Source: Mucilaginibacter aquatilis
GTDB lineage: Bacteria > Bacteroidota > Bacteroidia > Sphingobacteriales > Sphingobacteriaceae
Assembly (NCBI RefSeq): GCF_009755275.1
Contig: NZ_WQLA01000008.1
Location: forward strand, 1 to 64,000
Length of the DNA: 64,000 nt
Direction of reading: 5' to 3'
A program made the position numbers and the translations under genes. Numbering within the stretch: position 1 is the stretch's first letter; each line of letters starts with the position of its first letter. The notes beneath the pieces are model-generated. The model was not told where the DNA came from and ran no database searches. It saw nothing but the letters and a program-made list of their open reading frames with translations. Positions 34,796 to 43,822 of this stretch are shown in pieces.

Positions 34796-36272
34796 ACAGT
34801 TGGATAATGAGTTAAGAAAGCGCATAAGCGAGGTGTTTGAAAATTACGAAGACACCGCTCCTTCAAATGAGGGATGGGCAATGCTGCGCCAAAAGTTTCC
34901 GGAGAATAAACCAAAACGCATAATACCTTTATGGTGGATGGCTACTGCTGCCATGTTATTAATTTTGAGCATGTTTGCCATTTGGCTATATCAGCAGCCC
35001 GGCAAAACAACTGAAAATGCAGGGCAGTCTGTGGTTAAAACCACAATTAACCCCCAAAAACCTGTTGCACCAAATCATGATTCTCAGGAAGCGGTATCAG
35101 CTGAAATGGCAGCGTCAAATAATTTAGCAGCCACCAACGACAAACAAAAGCAGCCATCAATAAATGAGCCTTCAGTTACAAACCATAGCATTGTAGGTAA
35201 TAACGCGTTTTCTGCTGATGCTGTGAATACCAATGTTGTTACCAATACTCAAGCTTTGCCTGTAGAAAATAACATTGCCGGCAGTGTTATTAGCCAATCA
35301 AAATTGGCGGCAAATTCAGGCAGTGTTTTGATGCAAAATAAAGGTGGAGCAAGCTATGGTGCTGATAGTACTCAAATCAACAGCCCGGCAATGATTGCTC
35401 AGCAAAAGCCTGTAGCAACAGATCAACACAAAAGTATTATTGCAGTTAAAAAGGATTCGGCAGCTGTTGAGGCGGGCCAGTCGCGCATGGCTGCATTCTT
35501 AGCTAACGAACAAAAAAAGGAAGACGCACTTATTAAAGGCAAAGAACCAAGCGAAAAGGCAAACGTTGATAAGAAAGTAATGTATGGCGTTTACGCAGCC
35601 ACTTATTTTAATTATGCCGAGGGCAGTAAAAGCCAGGTAAACGCAGGAGCTGGTTTCAGTACCGATATACGCCTTAGCAAAAACTTTAAACTCTCGACAG
35701 GGGTTGCTATTGGCCGCAATACGCTGAGCTACGAAAATCAGCCTGTGTCGGCAAGTTTGCAATCAGACGCCGCCTATGCGAGCGACTTTGCCAAAGTTGA
35801 AGTTATTCCTATATCCAATCTTAACCAGTTAGGATTTACGCCACTAAGGGTTGCAGCAAGTCCAACAATTTCGGCTTATAACATAAGCCTTACCGGCCTT
35901 GACGTACCCGTAAATATCAAGTATGAGTTTAACCCGCAAAGGTCAGATGCTTATATATCTGCCGGTTTAAGCTCGGGCACTTTCATAAGCGAAAACTTCA
36001 GATATAAGTTTGATAGCAACATTAGGGATGGTATTGCCACTTCAAATACATCATCCATACCCGATGCTACCTCAAGCAGAAGCTTTACCGGCTTTAATTT
36101 TGCACGTACGCTTAATTTATCAATGGGAATGGGTTACCAGCTAAGCAGGCACAACCGCCTGGTTATTGAACCGTTCTTTAAGTATCCGCTGGGTGGCTTA
36201 GGCTCGCAGCAAATACGATTTGGTTCTGGCGGGGTTAATCTTCAGTTTAAATTTCAGGGATCAAAAAAATAA
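34788..36272 (+). CDS. Sigma-linked membrane protein: inner-membrane segment, long linker, outer-membrane-barrel-like domain
   Basis: A 494-residue protein with an unusual order. Residues 1-44 are a cytoplasmic helical segment (LDNELRKRISEVFENYEDTA), 45-68 form one membrane helix after KPKR, about 70-250 are a low-complexity Asn/Gln/Ser/Ala-rich linker, and 265-494 look like an outer-membrane-protein barrel (KVMYGVYAATYFNYAEG, FKLSTGVAIGRNTLSYEN, final strand GGVNLQFKFQGSKK). The eight-base overlap with the sigma gene suggests that the cytoplasmic end acts as an anti-sigma factor. A zinc-binding HxxxCxxC motif is absent. Confidence 0.75.
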   Translation: MSEQLDNELRKRISEVFENYEDTAPSNEGWAMLRQKFPENKPKRIIPLWWMATAAMLLILSMFAIWLYQQPGKTTENAGQSVVKTTINPQKPVAPNHDSQEAVSAEMAASNNLAATNDKQKQPSINEPSVTNHSIVGNNAFSADAVNTNVVTNTQALPVENNIAGSVISQSKLAANSGSVLMQNKGGASYGADSTQINSPAMIAQQKPVATDQHKSIIAVKKDSAAVEAGQSRMAAFLANEQKKEDALIKGKEPSEKANVDKKVMYGVYAATYFNYAEGSKSQVNAGAGFSTDIRLSKNFKLSTGVAIGRNTLSYENQPVSASLQSDAAYASDFAKVEVIPISNLNQLGFTPLRVAASPTISAYNISLTGLDVPVNIKYEFNPQRSDAYISAGLSSGTFISENFRYKFDSNIRDGIATSNTSSIPDATSSRSFTGFNFARTLNLSMGMGYQLSRHNRLVIEPFFKYPLGGLGSQQIRFGSGGVNLQFKFQGSKK

Positions 36273-36277
36273 GCAGC

Positions 36278-37498
36278 TTATTTAAAACGTATAGCCTTAA
36301 CCGGTTGAATGCGGCTAACCAGCATTGACGGTAACAGCAGCACTAAAAGGCAAACGAACAATGTGCCGATGTTTAACCAAACCACATCGGCCAGTTTTAG
36401 CTCAATAGGTACAAAGTTCATGTAATAGGATGCCTGATCGAGCTTAAAAAAATGCGTTTGCTGTTGAAACCAGCTTATACCGCAACCAAATAAGTTACCA
36501 AGTAATAAGCCCACTCCTACAAGGTAGGCTGCATTGTATAAAAACACTGCTTGTATGCTCCAGTTGGTAGCTCCCAGAGCTTTGAACATGCCTATCATTG
36601 CGGTGCGTTCCAATATCATAATAAGCAGGGCCGAAATCATGTTAATAGTAGCTACAATAACCATTAATATCAACATCACCTGCGTATTAACATCCAGAAG
36701 GCTAAGCCACTCAAAAATGGCCGGATAAGTTTCGTCAATGGTGTATGAACGCAGGTAGGTAGGCAAAACATCATTAAGCTCAGCATTAGCCAGTGCAAGA
36801 TCATCAAAGTTCTTTACCTGCACCTCAAAGCCTCCGGCCTCGCGTGGTGTCCATCCGTTTAACCGTTGTATAACCGCCATATTGCCAATTACAAACGTTT
36901 TATCAACGTCTTCCACTCCTACGCTGTAAATGCCAACAATATCAAGCTTTCGCTTGCGCATAGGCTCCTGTATAAAATACATCAGCAAATCATCTCCTAC
37001 CTTAAGCTTAAGGCGTGATGCAATACGGCTTGACAGCATTACCTGGTTTTGCGCTGCTGCCGAATCTTTAAAGTTGATGATTTTGCCACTCACCATAGCA
37101 TTTTTAAAAGTGCTCCAGTCGTAGCTCTTATCAACTCCTTTGAGTACAACGCCTTCAATTTCGCCGTTAGCTTTTATAATAGCCGGTTTCGTGGCATATG
37201 GCACAATACCCTTTACAAGTGAACTGGCTTTAACTTTACGCACAAAGGCCGTGTCAATCATAAACGGCGAATTTTCATAGGAAAAGTTATTATCAAACTT
37301 CGTTACCTGAATATCGCCCGCAAAACCGCGCACCTTTTCCTGAATTTCGCGTTTAAACCCTTTAACAATGGCTATCGACAGAATCATTACGCCCAAACCC
37401 AACATAATACCAACTATGGCAATACGCACAATGAGTTTTGAAAAGGTGCGCTTGCTGTGAAACGTAAGCCGCGAAGCAATAAAGGATGAAAAATTCAA
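36278..37498 (-). CDS. FtsX-like/LolC-type ABC transporter permease
   Basis: An approximately 406-residue permease with an N-terminal membrane helix (LIVRIAIVGIMLGLGVMILSIAIV), a periplasmic MacB-like core (about 55-270), and three C-terminal helices (TQVMLILMVIVATINMISALLIM, NAAYLVGVGLLLGNLFG, LNIGTLFVCLLVLLLPSM) ending RIQPVKAIRFK. This is the LolC/E architecture used for lipoprotein release or related transport; the ATPase is not adjacent. I start at a TTG (37498) because the conserved part begins LNFSSFIASRL there; longer ATG starts at 37561 or 37576 would add residues that do not resemble the family. Confidence 0.85.
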   Translation of the reverse strand: MNFSSFIASRLTFHSKRTFSKLIVRIAIVGIMLGLGVMILSIAIVKGFKREIQEKVRGFAGDIQVTKFDNNFSYENSPFMIDTAFVRKVKASSLVKGIVPYATKPAIIKANGEIEGVVLKGVDKSYDWSTFKNAMVSGKIINFKDSAAAQNQVMLSSRIASRLKLKVGDDLLMYFIQEPMRKRKLDIVGIYSVGVEDVDKTFVIGNMAVIQRLNGWTPREAGGFEVQVKNFDDLALANAELNDVLPTYLRSYTIDETYPAIFEWLSLLDVNTQVMLILMVIVATINMISALLIMILERTAMIGMFKALGATNWSIQAVFLYNAAYLVGVGLLLGNLFGCGISWFQQQTHFFKLDQASYYMNFVPIELKLADVVWLNIGTLFVCLLVLLLPSMLVSRIQPVKAIRFK

Positions 37499-37587
37499 GG
37501 CAAACAGTTTTTTTGTACTTTCGCAAATATGCAGATTTAGTGCCGTAATTGGCAGCTGCATTACATCATACCTCATACATTTTTCAC

Positions 37588-38844
37588 ATGATAAAACATA
37601 TTTGCTTTAGTATTGGCTGTTTGCTGCTTAACATGGCAACATCATGTGGCACGGCCAAGGCGCCGGTACTTGTAACGCAAAAAACCAAAAGCGTCCAAAC
37701 CAAACAACAAAGGTTGCCTCAGGCTGCTCAAAACGAAATAATTACCGGCGCCGACCAAACTGCCGCATACATTGGCTACCTTAAAAACCGTAAGGTTGGT
37801 ATGGTGGTTAACCCAACTTCTATCATCGGCAACAACAAAACCACCTTGGTTGACAGCCTCTTGAAACGAGGCATCAGCATAAAAAAAATATTTGGACCCG
37901 AGCATGGTTTTCGTGGCGATGCAAGCGATGGCGCAAAAGTTAACAATGCGGTGGATGCAAAAACAGGCATTCCGGTTATTTCTCTGTACGGCAGCAAAAC
38001 CAAACCAACACCCGCCGACTTGAAAGGCATTGATTTGATGATATTTGACATTCAGGATGTTGGTGCAAGGTTTTACACCTACATATCAACCCTTCATTAC
38101 ATAATGGAGGCCTGTGCCCAAAACAACATTGAGCTCATGGTATTGGACAGGCCCAACCCAAACGGATTTTATGTTGATGGCCCGGTGCTTGATACTGCAT
38201 TCCGCTCGTTTGTGGGTATGCACCCCATACCTGTGGTACACGGCATGACCATTGCCGAGTACGCCCAAATGATTAATGGCGAAGGATGGCTTAAAGGGAA
38301 AGCTAAGTGTAAGCTCAAGCTAATAAAGGTAGCTAATTACAACCATTCCATGCCTTATGCGCTTCCTGTAAACCCATCGCCTAATTTAAATTCGGCACAA
38401 TCAATTTTATTATATCCTGGCATTTGCTTTTTTGAAGGAACTACGCTAAGCCTAGGCCGCGGAACGGCATATCCGTTTCAGGTTGTTGGTCACCCGGCAC
38501 TAAAGGGCAAGTACAGCTTTTCGTTCACACCTAAAAGTATACCCGGCGTAAGCGACAATCCGCCTCAAAAAAACGTGGAATGCTACGGAACTGACTACCG
38601 CAACTACAATACAGATACTATACGTAAAGAGAAACGCCTTAATTTGAACTGGCTCATTTCATTCTATCAAAACTTTCCGGATAAAGCGAAGTTTTTTAAC
38701 GCTTACTTCACCAAGCTGGCGGGCACCGATAAGCTGCAAAAGCAAATAGAGGCCGGGCAAACAGAAAAGCAAATACGTGATAGCTGGGAACCTAAATTGA
38801 GCCGATTTAAGGAAACAAGAAAAAAATATCTGCTGTATAATTAA
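37588..38844 (+). CDS. DUF1343 / NamZ-like exo-beta-N-acetylmuramidase, lipoprotein
   Basis: A 418-residue protein of the DUF1343 family, members of which remove N-acetylmuramic acid from the non-reducing ends of peptidoglycan fragments. The lipoprotein signal ends at Cys20 (NMATSC). The family motifs are clear: RKVGMVVNPTSI, KKIFGPEHGFRG, VISLYGSKTKPTP, MIFDIQDVGARFYTYIST and VLDRPNPNG, then FEGTTLSLGRGT. The start at 37588 (MIKHICFS) is chosen since it begins the signal peptide; the longer frame overlaps the divergent permease region. A TACATTTT -7-like element lies upstream. Confidence 0.88.
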   Translation: MIKHICFSIGCLLLNMATSCGTAKAPVLVTQKTKSVQTKQQRLPQAAQNEIITGADQTAAYIGYLKNRKVGMVVNPTSIIGNNKTTLVDSLLKRGISIKKIFGPEHGFRGDASDGAKVNNAVDAKTGIPVISLYGSKTKPTPADLKGIDLMIFDIQDVGARFYTYISTLHYIMEACAQNNIELMVLDRPNPNGFYVDGPVLDTAFRSFVGMHPIPVVHGMTIAEYAQMINGEGWLKGKAKCKLKLIKVANYNHSMPYALPVNPSPNLNSAQSILLYPGICFFEGTTLSLGRGTAYPFQVVGHPALKGKYSFSFTPKSIPGVSDNPPQKNVECYGTDYRNYNTDTIRKEKRLNLNWLISFYQNFPDKAKFFNAYFTKLAGTDKLQKQIEAGQTEKQIRDSWEPKLSRFKETRKKYLLYN

Positions 38845-38924
38845 CTTTGTTTACGGTTTATGAATACGCCTGATATTCATCAACTGTACATTAACCCAAA
38901 CTGTCACCTGTGAACTAAACATCT

Positions 38925-39842
38925 ATGAGAATAATATTTATGGGCACGCCCGACTTTGCAGTTGCATCGTTGCAGGCATTACTTGAAGCCGGAAGCAATA
39001 TTGTGGCTGTAGTTACTGCACCTGATAAACCTGCCGGCCGCGGACAAAAGCTTTCGGAATCGGCAGTTAAACAATTTGCGGTAGCGCAGGGCCTTAAAGT
39101 CTTACAACCCGAAAAGCTACGCGATACTGACTTTTTGAATGAATTAAGAGCATTAAAAGCCGATTTGCAGGTTGTTGTAGCTTTTAGAATGTTACCCGAG
39201 GTGGTTTGGAACATGCCGCCAAAAGGCACCATCAACCTTCATGCTTCGTTACTGCCGCAATACCGTGGTGCGGCACCTATTAACTGGGCCATTATAAACG
39301 GCGAAAAAGAAAGTGGTGCTACTACATTTTTTATTAAGCAGGAAATTGACACCGGCGCAGTACTGTTTGTAGAAAAAATAAGCATAGATGAGGATGTTAC
39401 TGCCGGAGAGTATCATGACCGCCTGATGATTAAGGGTGCAGGCTTGTTGGTTAAAACCGTAAAAGCAATTGAAAGCGGGCGCTATACCGAACAACCGCAG
39501 GAGCAACTCACTGAAGGACTTGAGCTTAAGCATGCCCCTAAAATTTTCAAGGAAGATTGCCGTATAAACTGGAACAAACCGGCTGAAATTGTTTACAACC
39601 ACATCAGAGGCCTTAGCCCTTACCCTGCTGCGTTTACCGAGCTGAATGGCAAAACCTTTAAGATATATAAAGCTCAAAAAAACACCGAAACCACTTCAGA
39701 AACACCGGGCACATTCAAAACCGACAACAAGACTTTCCTGAAGTTTGCCTGCAATAACGGTTACATCAATGTAACGGAGGTACAGTTAGAAGGTAAGAAA
39801 CGCATGGGAATTGAAGAGTTTTTGCGTGGCGTAAAATTATAG
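38925..39842 (+). CDS. fmt: Methionyl-tRNA formyltransferase
   Basis: A 305-residue enzyme that transfers a formyl group from 10-formyltetrahydrofolate to initiator Met-tRNA. The N-terminal Rossmann domain starts IIFMGTPDFAVASLQALLEAG and carries VTAPDKPAGRGQ and the catalytic region NLHASLLPQYRGAAPINWAI. The C-terminal OB-like tRNA-binding domain (VYNHIRGLSPYPAAFTELNG) is complete. Length and motifs are standard for the housekeeping gene. Confidence 0.96.
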   Translation: MRIIFMGTPDFAVASLQALLEAGSNIVAVVTAPDKPAGRGQKLSESAVKQFAVAQGLKVLQPEKLRDTDFLNELRALKADLQVVVAFRMLPEVVWNMPPKGTINLHASLLPQYRGAAPINWAIINGEKESGATTFFIKQEIDTGAVLFVEKISIDEDVTAGEYHDRLMIKGAGLLVKTVKAIESGRYTEQPQEQLTEGLELKHAPKIFKEDCRINWNKPAEIVYNHIRGLSPYPAAFTELNGKTFKIYKAQKNTETTSETPGTFKTDNKTFLKFACNNGYINVTEVQLEGKKRMGIEEFLRGVKL

Positions 39843-39886
39843 TTATCACCTCAAAAATGCGCTACAATACTGATGAAACAAGACAA

Positions 39887-39917
39887 TTTGGGCACGGGAT
39901 CTTTTTTCCTACCTTTG
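39887..39917 (+). promoter_or_regulatory. Consensus promoter of the PASTA-mltG operon
   Basis: TTTG at 39887-39890, a 19-nt spacer and TACCTTTG at 39910-39917: full match to TTTG-N19-TAnnTTTG. It would give a leader of about 90 bases before the ATG at 40014. Confidence 0.7.
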
Positions 39918-40013
39918 CCAATTGCCACTCAACTTGGCTTTGAGGTATAAAGTGCCGATATATTAAGTTATGTTTGATAGAGCAGTTACAAGCAAAAACA
40001 ATCACAGCCTCAG

Positions 40014-40823
40014 ATGAAGCAATTCTGGACTTACTTAAAAACAAAAGATTTTCGATTTCATATTTTAGGTGCTATTGGTACAGTGGTGGCCGTCGTGTTT
40101 ATTGCTTACCTGAGTTTGGGCTTTTACACACGCCACGGTGAGGGCATACCGGTACCCCAGCTTAAAGGACTTACTGTTGACCGTGCAACGCAGTTATTAG
40201 AAGAGCAGGGTTTTGAATATAAAATTGATTCAGTCTACGTTCAGGATCAGCCGCCGGGTACCATCATTGAACAAGACCCTGATGCCGGCACCAAGGTTAA
40301 AGAAAACCGTACCATATACCTAACCATGGTAACCACACAGGCACCACCCGTTAATTTGCCCGATTTAGAGCAGAGCACTTACCGCGAAGCTGTGGCTATA
40401 TTATCAAACAACGGTTTAAAAATTGGAGATACCACTTACCGCTCAGATATTGCCCGCGACCGCATACTTGAAGTACGTTTTGGCGGACAGGTGATAAAAA
40501 CCGGGCAAAAGCTACCTAAAGGTTCAATTGTTGATTTGGTATTAGGAGATGGTGCGGGAGCTAATGAGGTTGATATACCTGATTTATTAAACCAGGACCT
40601 TGATGCAGCACGTTTTGCTATCAGGGGTGCAGGATTGAGCATTGGCAATATAACCTACGAAGGAACTATTACCGATTCAACCAATCTGATTGTAGTGAGC
40701 CAGTTTCCGGCTAAAACCGATTCTACTTCCAAAACAAGTATTGGTACACGTGTAAACTTAACTGTTACTCAAGGTAAATCAACTAATGAGCCAGAACCTC
40801 AACAACAACAGCAAGAACCCTGA
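40014..40823 (+). CDS. Membrane-anchored PASTA-domain protein
   Basis: A 269-residue protein with a short cytoplasmic start, one membrane helix (about 17-39, LGAIGTVVAVVFIAYLSLGF) and three periplasmic PASTA repeats (VPQLKGLTVDRATQLLEEQG, LPDLEQSTYREAVAILSNNG, IPDLLNQDLDAARFAIRGAG), then a Gln-rich end. PASTA domains bind peptidoglycan stem peptides and usually sit on PknB kinases or PBPs; here no kinase or transpeptidase domain is present. The end of the frame overlaps the next gene by 38 bases. The location upstream of mltG supports a cell-wall role. Confidence 0.88.
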   Translation: MKQFWTYLKTKDFRFHILGAIGTVVAVVFIAYLSLGFYTRHGEGIPVPQLKGLTVDRATQLLEEQGFEYKIDSVYVQDQPPGTIIEQDPDAGTKVKENRTIYLTMVTTQAPPVNLPDLEQSTYREAVAILSNNGLKIGDTTYRSDIARDRILEVRFGGQVIKTGQKLPKGSIVDLVLGDGAGANEVDIPDLLNQDLDAARFAIRGAGLSIGNITYEGTITDSTNLIVVSQFPAKTDSTSKTSIGTRVNLTVTQGKSTNEPEPQQQQQEP

Positions 40824-41118
40824 TATTAAGGCAAGTGAGCTATTGGAGAGGCTGGAACTTGGTGAAGCTTTGAAAGTGCTTGATGTAAGGGAACCAATTG
40901 AATACCACACTTATAACATTGGCGGTGCCAATATATCTGTTGGTACGCTAATGGACAGGTTGGATGAGCTGGAATGGAATGAGGATGACGAAATAATTCT
41001 TGTTTGCAAGGCCGGCGTTAGGAGCCGTACTGCGCAATCAATTCTGCAGCAAAACGGTTATACTAACACCCGAAATTTAACCGGCGGACTTACCGCTGTA
41101 CAACGCTTAAAAAGTTAA
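40786..41118 (+). CDS. Single-domain rhodanese
   Basis: A 110-residue sulfurtransferase-like protein. It has the rhodanese pattern KVLDVREPIEYHTYNIGGA and the active-site loop LVCKAGVRSRTAQSIL with its catalytic Cys, ending in NLTGGLTAVQRL. No signal peptide is present, so it acts in the cytoplasm. Its ATG lies 38 bases inside the preceding PASTA gene in another frame, indicating tight co-expression. The physiological sulfur acceptor is not known. Confidence 0.88.
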   Translation: MSQNLNNNSKNPDIKASELLERLELGEALKVLDVREPIEYHTYNIGGANISVGTLMDRLDELEWNEDDEIILVCKAGVRSRTAQSILQQNGYTNTRNLTGGLTAVQRLKS

Positions 41119-41138
41119 CATCTATATCGAAACAATAT

Positions 41139-42194
41139 ATGGATACTCAAAAACCGTCATCGGGCGGTACATTTAAAAAATTCATTGTGGCTTTGGTAGC
41201 CATTGTAGTGCTTGCACTTGGTATAACCGGCTTAGTTTATTACTTACGGTGGTTTGGCCCCAACGTTACCGATAAGCAGGAATACCTTTACATACGTACG
41301 GGAGCCGGTTTTAACGAAGTTTATGAAACTATACGCGAGCAAGGCATCGTTAAAGACACCACTACCTTTTTGTGGGCTGCACATAACATGCATTATGTAG
41401 ACCGTGTTAAACCCGGACGCTACAAACTAACAGAAGGCACTAGCAACCGCAAGCTGATTAATATGCTGGCTTCGGGCACACAGGAGCCGGTTAAACTTAA
41501 GTTTAAAGGGTGGCGCTTAAAGCAGCAATTTGCAGGGCATATTGCTAAGCAAATTGAGGCCGATTCAGTTGCCCTGCTTGGCTTACTTGATTCAACCAGG
41601 TTTGTTGAAAAATATGGCTTCAGTACCGAAAATGTGTACACCATGTTTATGCCCAATACTTACGAAATGTATTGGAATACGTCGGCCGGTCAGTTTTTCG
41701 AAAAGATGCGCAAGGAGTATGAAAAGTTTTGGACGGCAGCCAGAAAGCAACAGGCAGCGGCTCTTAACCTTACCCCTATCCAGGTGTCTATATTAGCCTC
41801 TATTGTTGATGCTGAAGCTTTGCATGATGATGAAATGCCCATGATTGCTGGCCTCTACCTTAACCGCCTTAAACGCGGTATAAAATTAGAAGCCGATCCT
41901 ACCGTTATTTACGCCACGGGCGATTTTACCATAAAGCGTGTATTGCGCAGGTACCTGTCTACCCCATCACCTTATAACACTTACAAGGTTACCGGTTTAC
42001 CTCCCGGCCCTATCATGATGCCATCGGTTAATGCTGTTAAAGCAGTGCTTAGCCCTAAGGAGCACAATTATATTTATATGTGCGCTAAAGAAGATTTTAA
42101 AGGCTACCACAACTTTGCCAGTACGGTAGCTGAGCATTTAGCTAACGCCCGCCGTTTTCAAAAAGCGCTTGATGAAAGGGGAATAAAGCGTTAA
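41139..42194 (+). CDS. mltG: Endolytic transglycosylase MltG
   Basis: A 351-residue inner-membrane lytic transglycosylase that cuts nascent glycan strands. It has one N-terminal membrane helix (FIVALVAIVVLALGITGLVYYL), a LysM-like region, and the YceG catalytic domain (ILASIVDAEALHDDEMPMIAGLYLNRL, then LEADPTVIYATGD and LPPGPIMMPSVNAVKAVL). The catalytic segment usually reads IVEKE; here it is IVDAE, so one of the two glutamates is Asp and I cannot tell which aligned position is catalytic. It shares the stop/start TAATG with the thioesterase gene. Confidence 0.9.
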   Translation: MDTQKPSSGGTFKKFIVALVAIVVLALGITGLVYYLRWFGPNVTDKQEYLYIRTGAGFNEVYETIREQGIVKDTTTFLWAAHNMHYVDRVKPGRYKLTEGTSNRKLINMLASGTQEPVKLKFKGWRLKQQFAGHIAKQIEADSVALLGLLDSTRFVEKYGFSTENVYTMFMPNTYEMYWNTSAGQFFEKMRKEYEKFWTAARKQQAAALNLTPIQVSILASIVDAEALHDDEMPMIAGLYLNRLKRGIKLEADPTVIYATGDFTIKRVLRRYLSTPSPYNTYKVTGLPPGPIMMPSVNAVKAVLSPKEHNYIYMCAKEDFKGYHNFASTVAEHLANARRFQKALDERGIKR

Positions 42195-42601
42195 TGTTCA
42201 CCTATACTACCAAAGTGAGGGTTCGTTACGGCGAAACCGACCAAATGGGCTATATGTACTATGGCAATTACGCCGAGTTTTTTGAGGTGGGCCGCGTAGA
42301 AATGCTCCGCAGTTTAGGGCTTACCTACAAGTGGATGGAAGAAACCGGTATTATGATGCCTGTGCTCGAAATGAAGTGCCGTTACTTGAAGCCTGCGCTT
42401 TATGACGAAGAAATAAGCATTAAGGTTACTATGGATAAAATGCCCGGTGTAAAAATCCATTTCAGGTACGAGTTATTTAATGAGAAGCAGGAACTTATTC
42501 ATATTGGCGAAACGCTGCTGGCTTTTATTAACATGAAAACCAACCGTCCCAGCCTGCCGCAACAGGAATTTTTAGACAAACTCAAACCTTTTTTTGAGTA
42601 G
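42194..42601 (+). CDS. 4HBT-type acyl-CoA thioesterase (YbgC-like)
   Basis: A 135-residue hotdog-fold thioesterase. The motif VRYGETDQMGYMYYGNYAEFFEVGRVEML contains the conserved catalytic Asp (TDQMG) and the surrounding helix residues. YbgC-like enzymes hydrolyse short or branched acyl-CoA esters. Its ATG overlaps the mltG stop (TAATG), and yihY follows ten bases later, so it belongs to the PASTA-rhodanese-mltG operon. Confidence 0.9.
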   Translation: MFTYTTKVRVRYGETDQMGYMYYGNYAEFFEVGRVEMLRSLGLTYKWMEETGIMMPVLEMKCRYLKPALYDEEISIKVTMDKMPGVKIHFRYELFNEKQELIHIGETLLAFINMKTNRPSLPQQEFLDKLKPFFE

Positions 42602-42610
42602 ATTTGATTA

Positions 42611-43588
42611 ATGGACTGGCTGCACAGGTTACTACTCAAAACAAGCATTTACCGGGCTTTTTTAGAGTGGACAAAAGGGGTTATTTTGCCCGGCTTTCGT
42701 CCGCTGCCGCTATATACTGTTGCAGTTTTCTTTATTGGCGAATTACAAAAAAGCTCGCTGGTTAATAAAGCGTCTTCTTTGGCTTACAGCTTTATGCTGG
42801 CATTCTTCCCTGCAACCATCTTTTTATTTACGCTTATTCCCTTTGTGCCTATTAATCACTTCCAGGAGACCTTATTTGCCCTTATTGAGGTTATTTTACC
42901 CAGCAACGCATTTGAGGCCTTTAAAAGCACGCTAACCGACATTATAAAAAACCAAAACGGCAAATTGCTTTCTGTTGGCTTTGTGTCGGCTTTGTACTTT
43001 GCATCAAACGGCGTTTATAAGCTAATGCAGTCATTCAATAAATCATCTTTAATACATGAAACCCGTAGCATTTTAAGGCGTAGGCTTGTATCAGTTTACC
43101 TAACCATACTCATCAGTTTCTCGCTGGTATTTGCTATAGCTGTACTTATAGCCGGTCAAGCCTTAATTGGCTTCCTTAAATCACACTTTTTCAAGAGCTG
43201 GCATCTATGGCGGTGGTTGCTTTCATTAAGTAGCTGGTTTATTGTAGTGATGGTATTTTTTACAGTAGTATCTATCCTGTATAAATATGGCCCCGCCCAT
43301 AAACGCCGGTGGAGGTTTTTTAGTCCGGGCTCAATATTAGCTACTGGGCTAGCCGTATTAACCTCAATTGGCTTTTCTTACTATATTAACAACTTTTCAT
43401 CCTACAACAAAGTCTACGGTTCTATAGGAACACTTATCGTAATGATGATATGGTTGTACATAAATTCGCTAATAATTTTAATTGGTTTTGAATTAAATGC
43501 CTCTGTTGACCTCTCTAAACGGAGCATTAAGATAGTAAAACCCCGTCAAAACACATTTCGGGGGCCGCGAAACAGGCATTTACAATAA
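42611..43588 (+). CDS. YihY/BrkB family inner-membrane protein
   Basis: A 325-residue integral membrane protein with about six helices, beginning with the family stretch LVNKASSLAYSFMLAFFPATIFLFTLIPFVP and later ALYFASNGVYKLMQSFNKS and YGSIGTLIVMMIWLYINSLIILIGFELNA. The family was once called RNase BN in error; the true function is unknown. It is the last gene of the operon that starts at 40014. It ends with a basic tail (RSIKIVKPRQNTFRGPRNR). Confidence 0.9.
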   Translation: MDWLHRLLLKTSIYRAFLEWTKGVILPGFRPLPLYTVAVFFIGELQKSSLVNKASSLAYSFMLAFFPATIFLFTLIPFVPINHFQETLFALIEVILPSNAFEAFKSTLTDIIKNQNGKLLSVGFVSALYFASNGVYKLMQSFNKSSLIHETRSILRRRLVSVYLTILISFSLVFAIAVLIAGQALIGFLKSHFFKSWHLWRWLLSLSSWFIVVMVFFTVVSILYKYGPAHKRRWRFFSPGSILATGLAVLTSIGFSYYINNFSSYNKVYGSIGTLIVMMIWLYINSLIILIGFELNASVDLSKRSIKIVKPRQNTFRGPRNRHLQ

Positions 43589-43656
43589 ATTATTGAATTG
43601 ATAATAAATGGGTTACAAACAAAACGCTCGAAAACATGAAAATATTGCATTTTCAA

Positions 43657-43687
43657 TTTGTCAATTCGGTCCGGATTTGTACTTTTG
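43657..43687 (+). promoter_or_regulatory. Consensus promoter of tRNA-Ser
   Basis: TTTG at 43657-43660, 19 bases, TACTTTTG at 43680-43687. Transcription would begin within a few bases of the tRNA 5' end at 43693. This is the clearest promoter in the window. Confidence 0.85.
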
Positions 43688-43692
43688 TCCCC

Positions 43693-43777
43693 GGAGAGTT
43701 GGCAGAGTGGTCGATTGCGGCAGTCTTGAAAACTGTTGACTGTAACAGGTCCTGGGGTTCGAATCCCTAACTCTCCG
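43693..43777 (+). tRNA. tRNA-Ser (anticodon UGA)
   Basis: An 85-nt class II tRNA. Acceptor GGAGAGT pairs with ACTCTCC, the anticodon loop TTGAAAA gives anticodon TGA, and the long variable arm (TTGACTGTAACAGGTCC region) and T loop TTCGAAT are typical of serine tRNAs. The discriminator is G. CCA is not encoded (GCAA follows). A strong terminator comes directly after. Confidence 0.97.
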
Positions 43778-43786
43778 CAAAACTTT

Positions 43787-43822
43787 AAAGCCCTGTAAAT
43801 GCTGAATTTACAGGGCTTTTTT
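43787..43822 (+). terminator. Intrinsic terminator of tRNA-Ser
   Basis: A 14-bp perfect stem starting AAAGCCCTGTAAAT around loop GCTGA, then six T. It lies ten bases after the tRNA. Confidence 0.93.
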
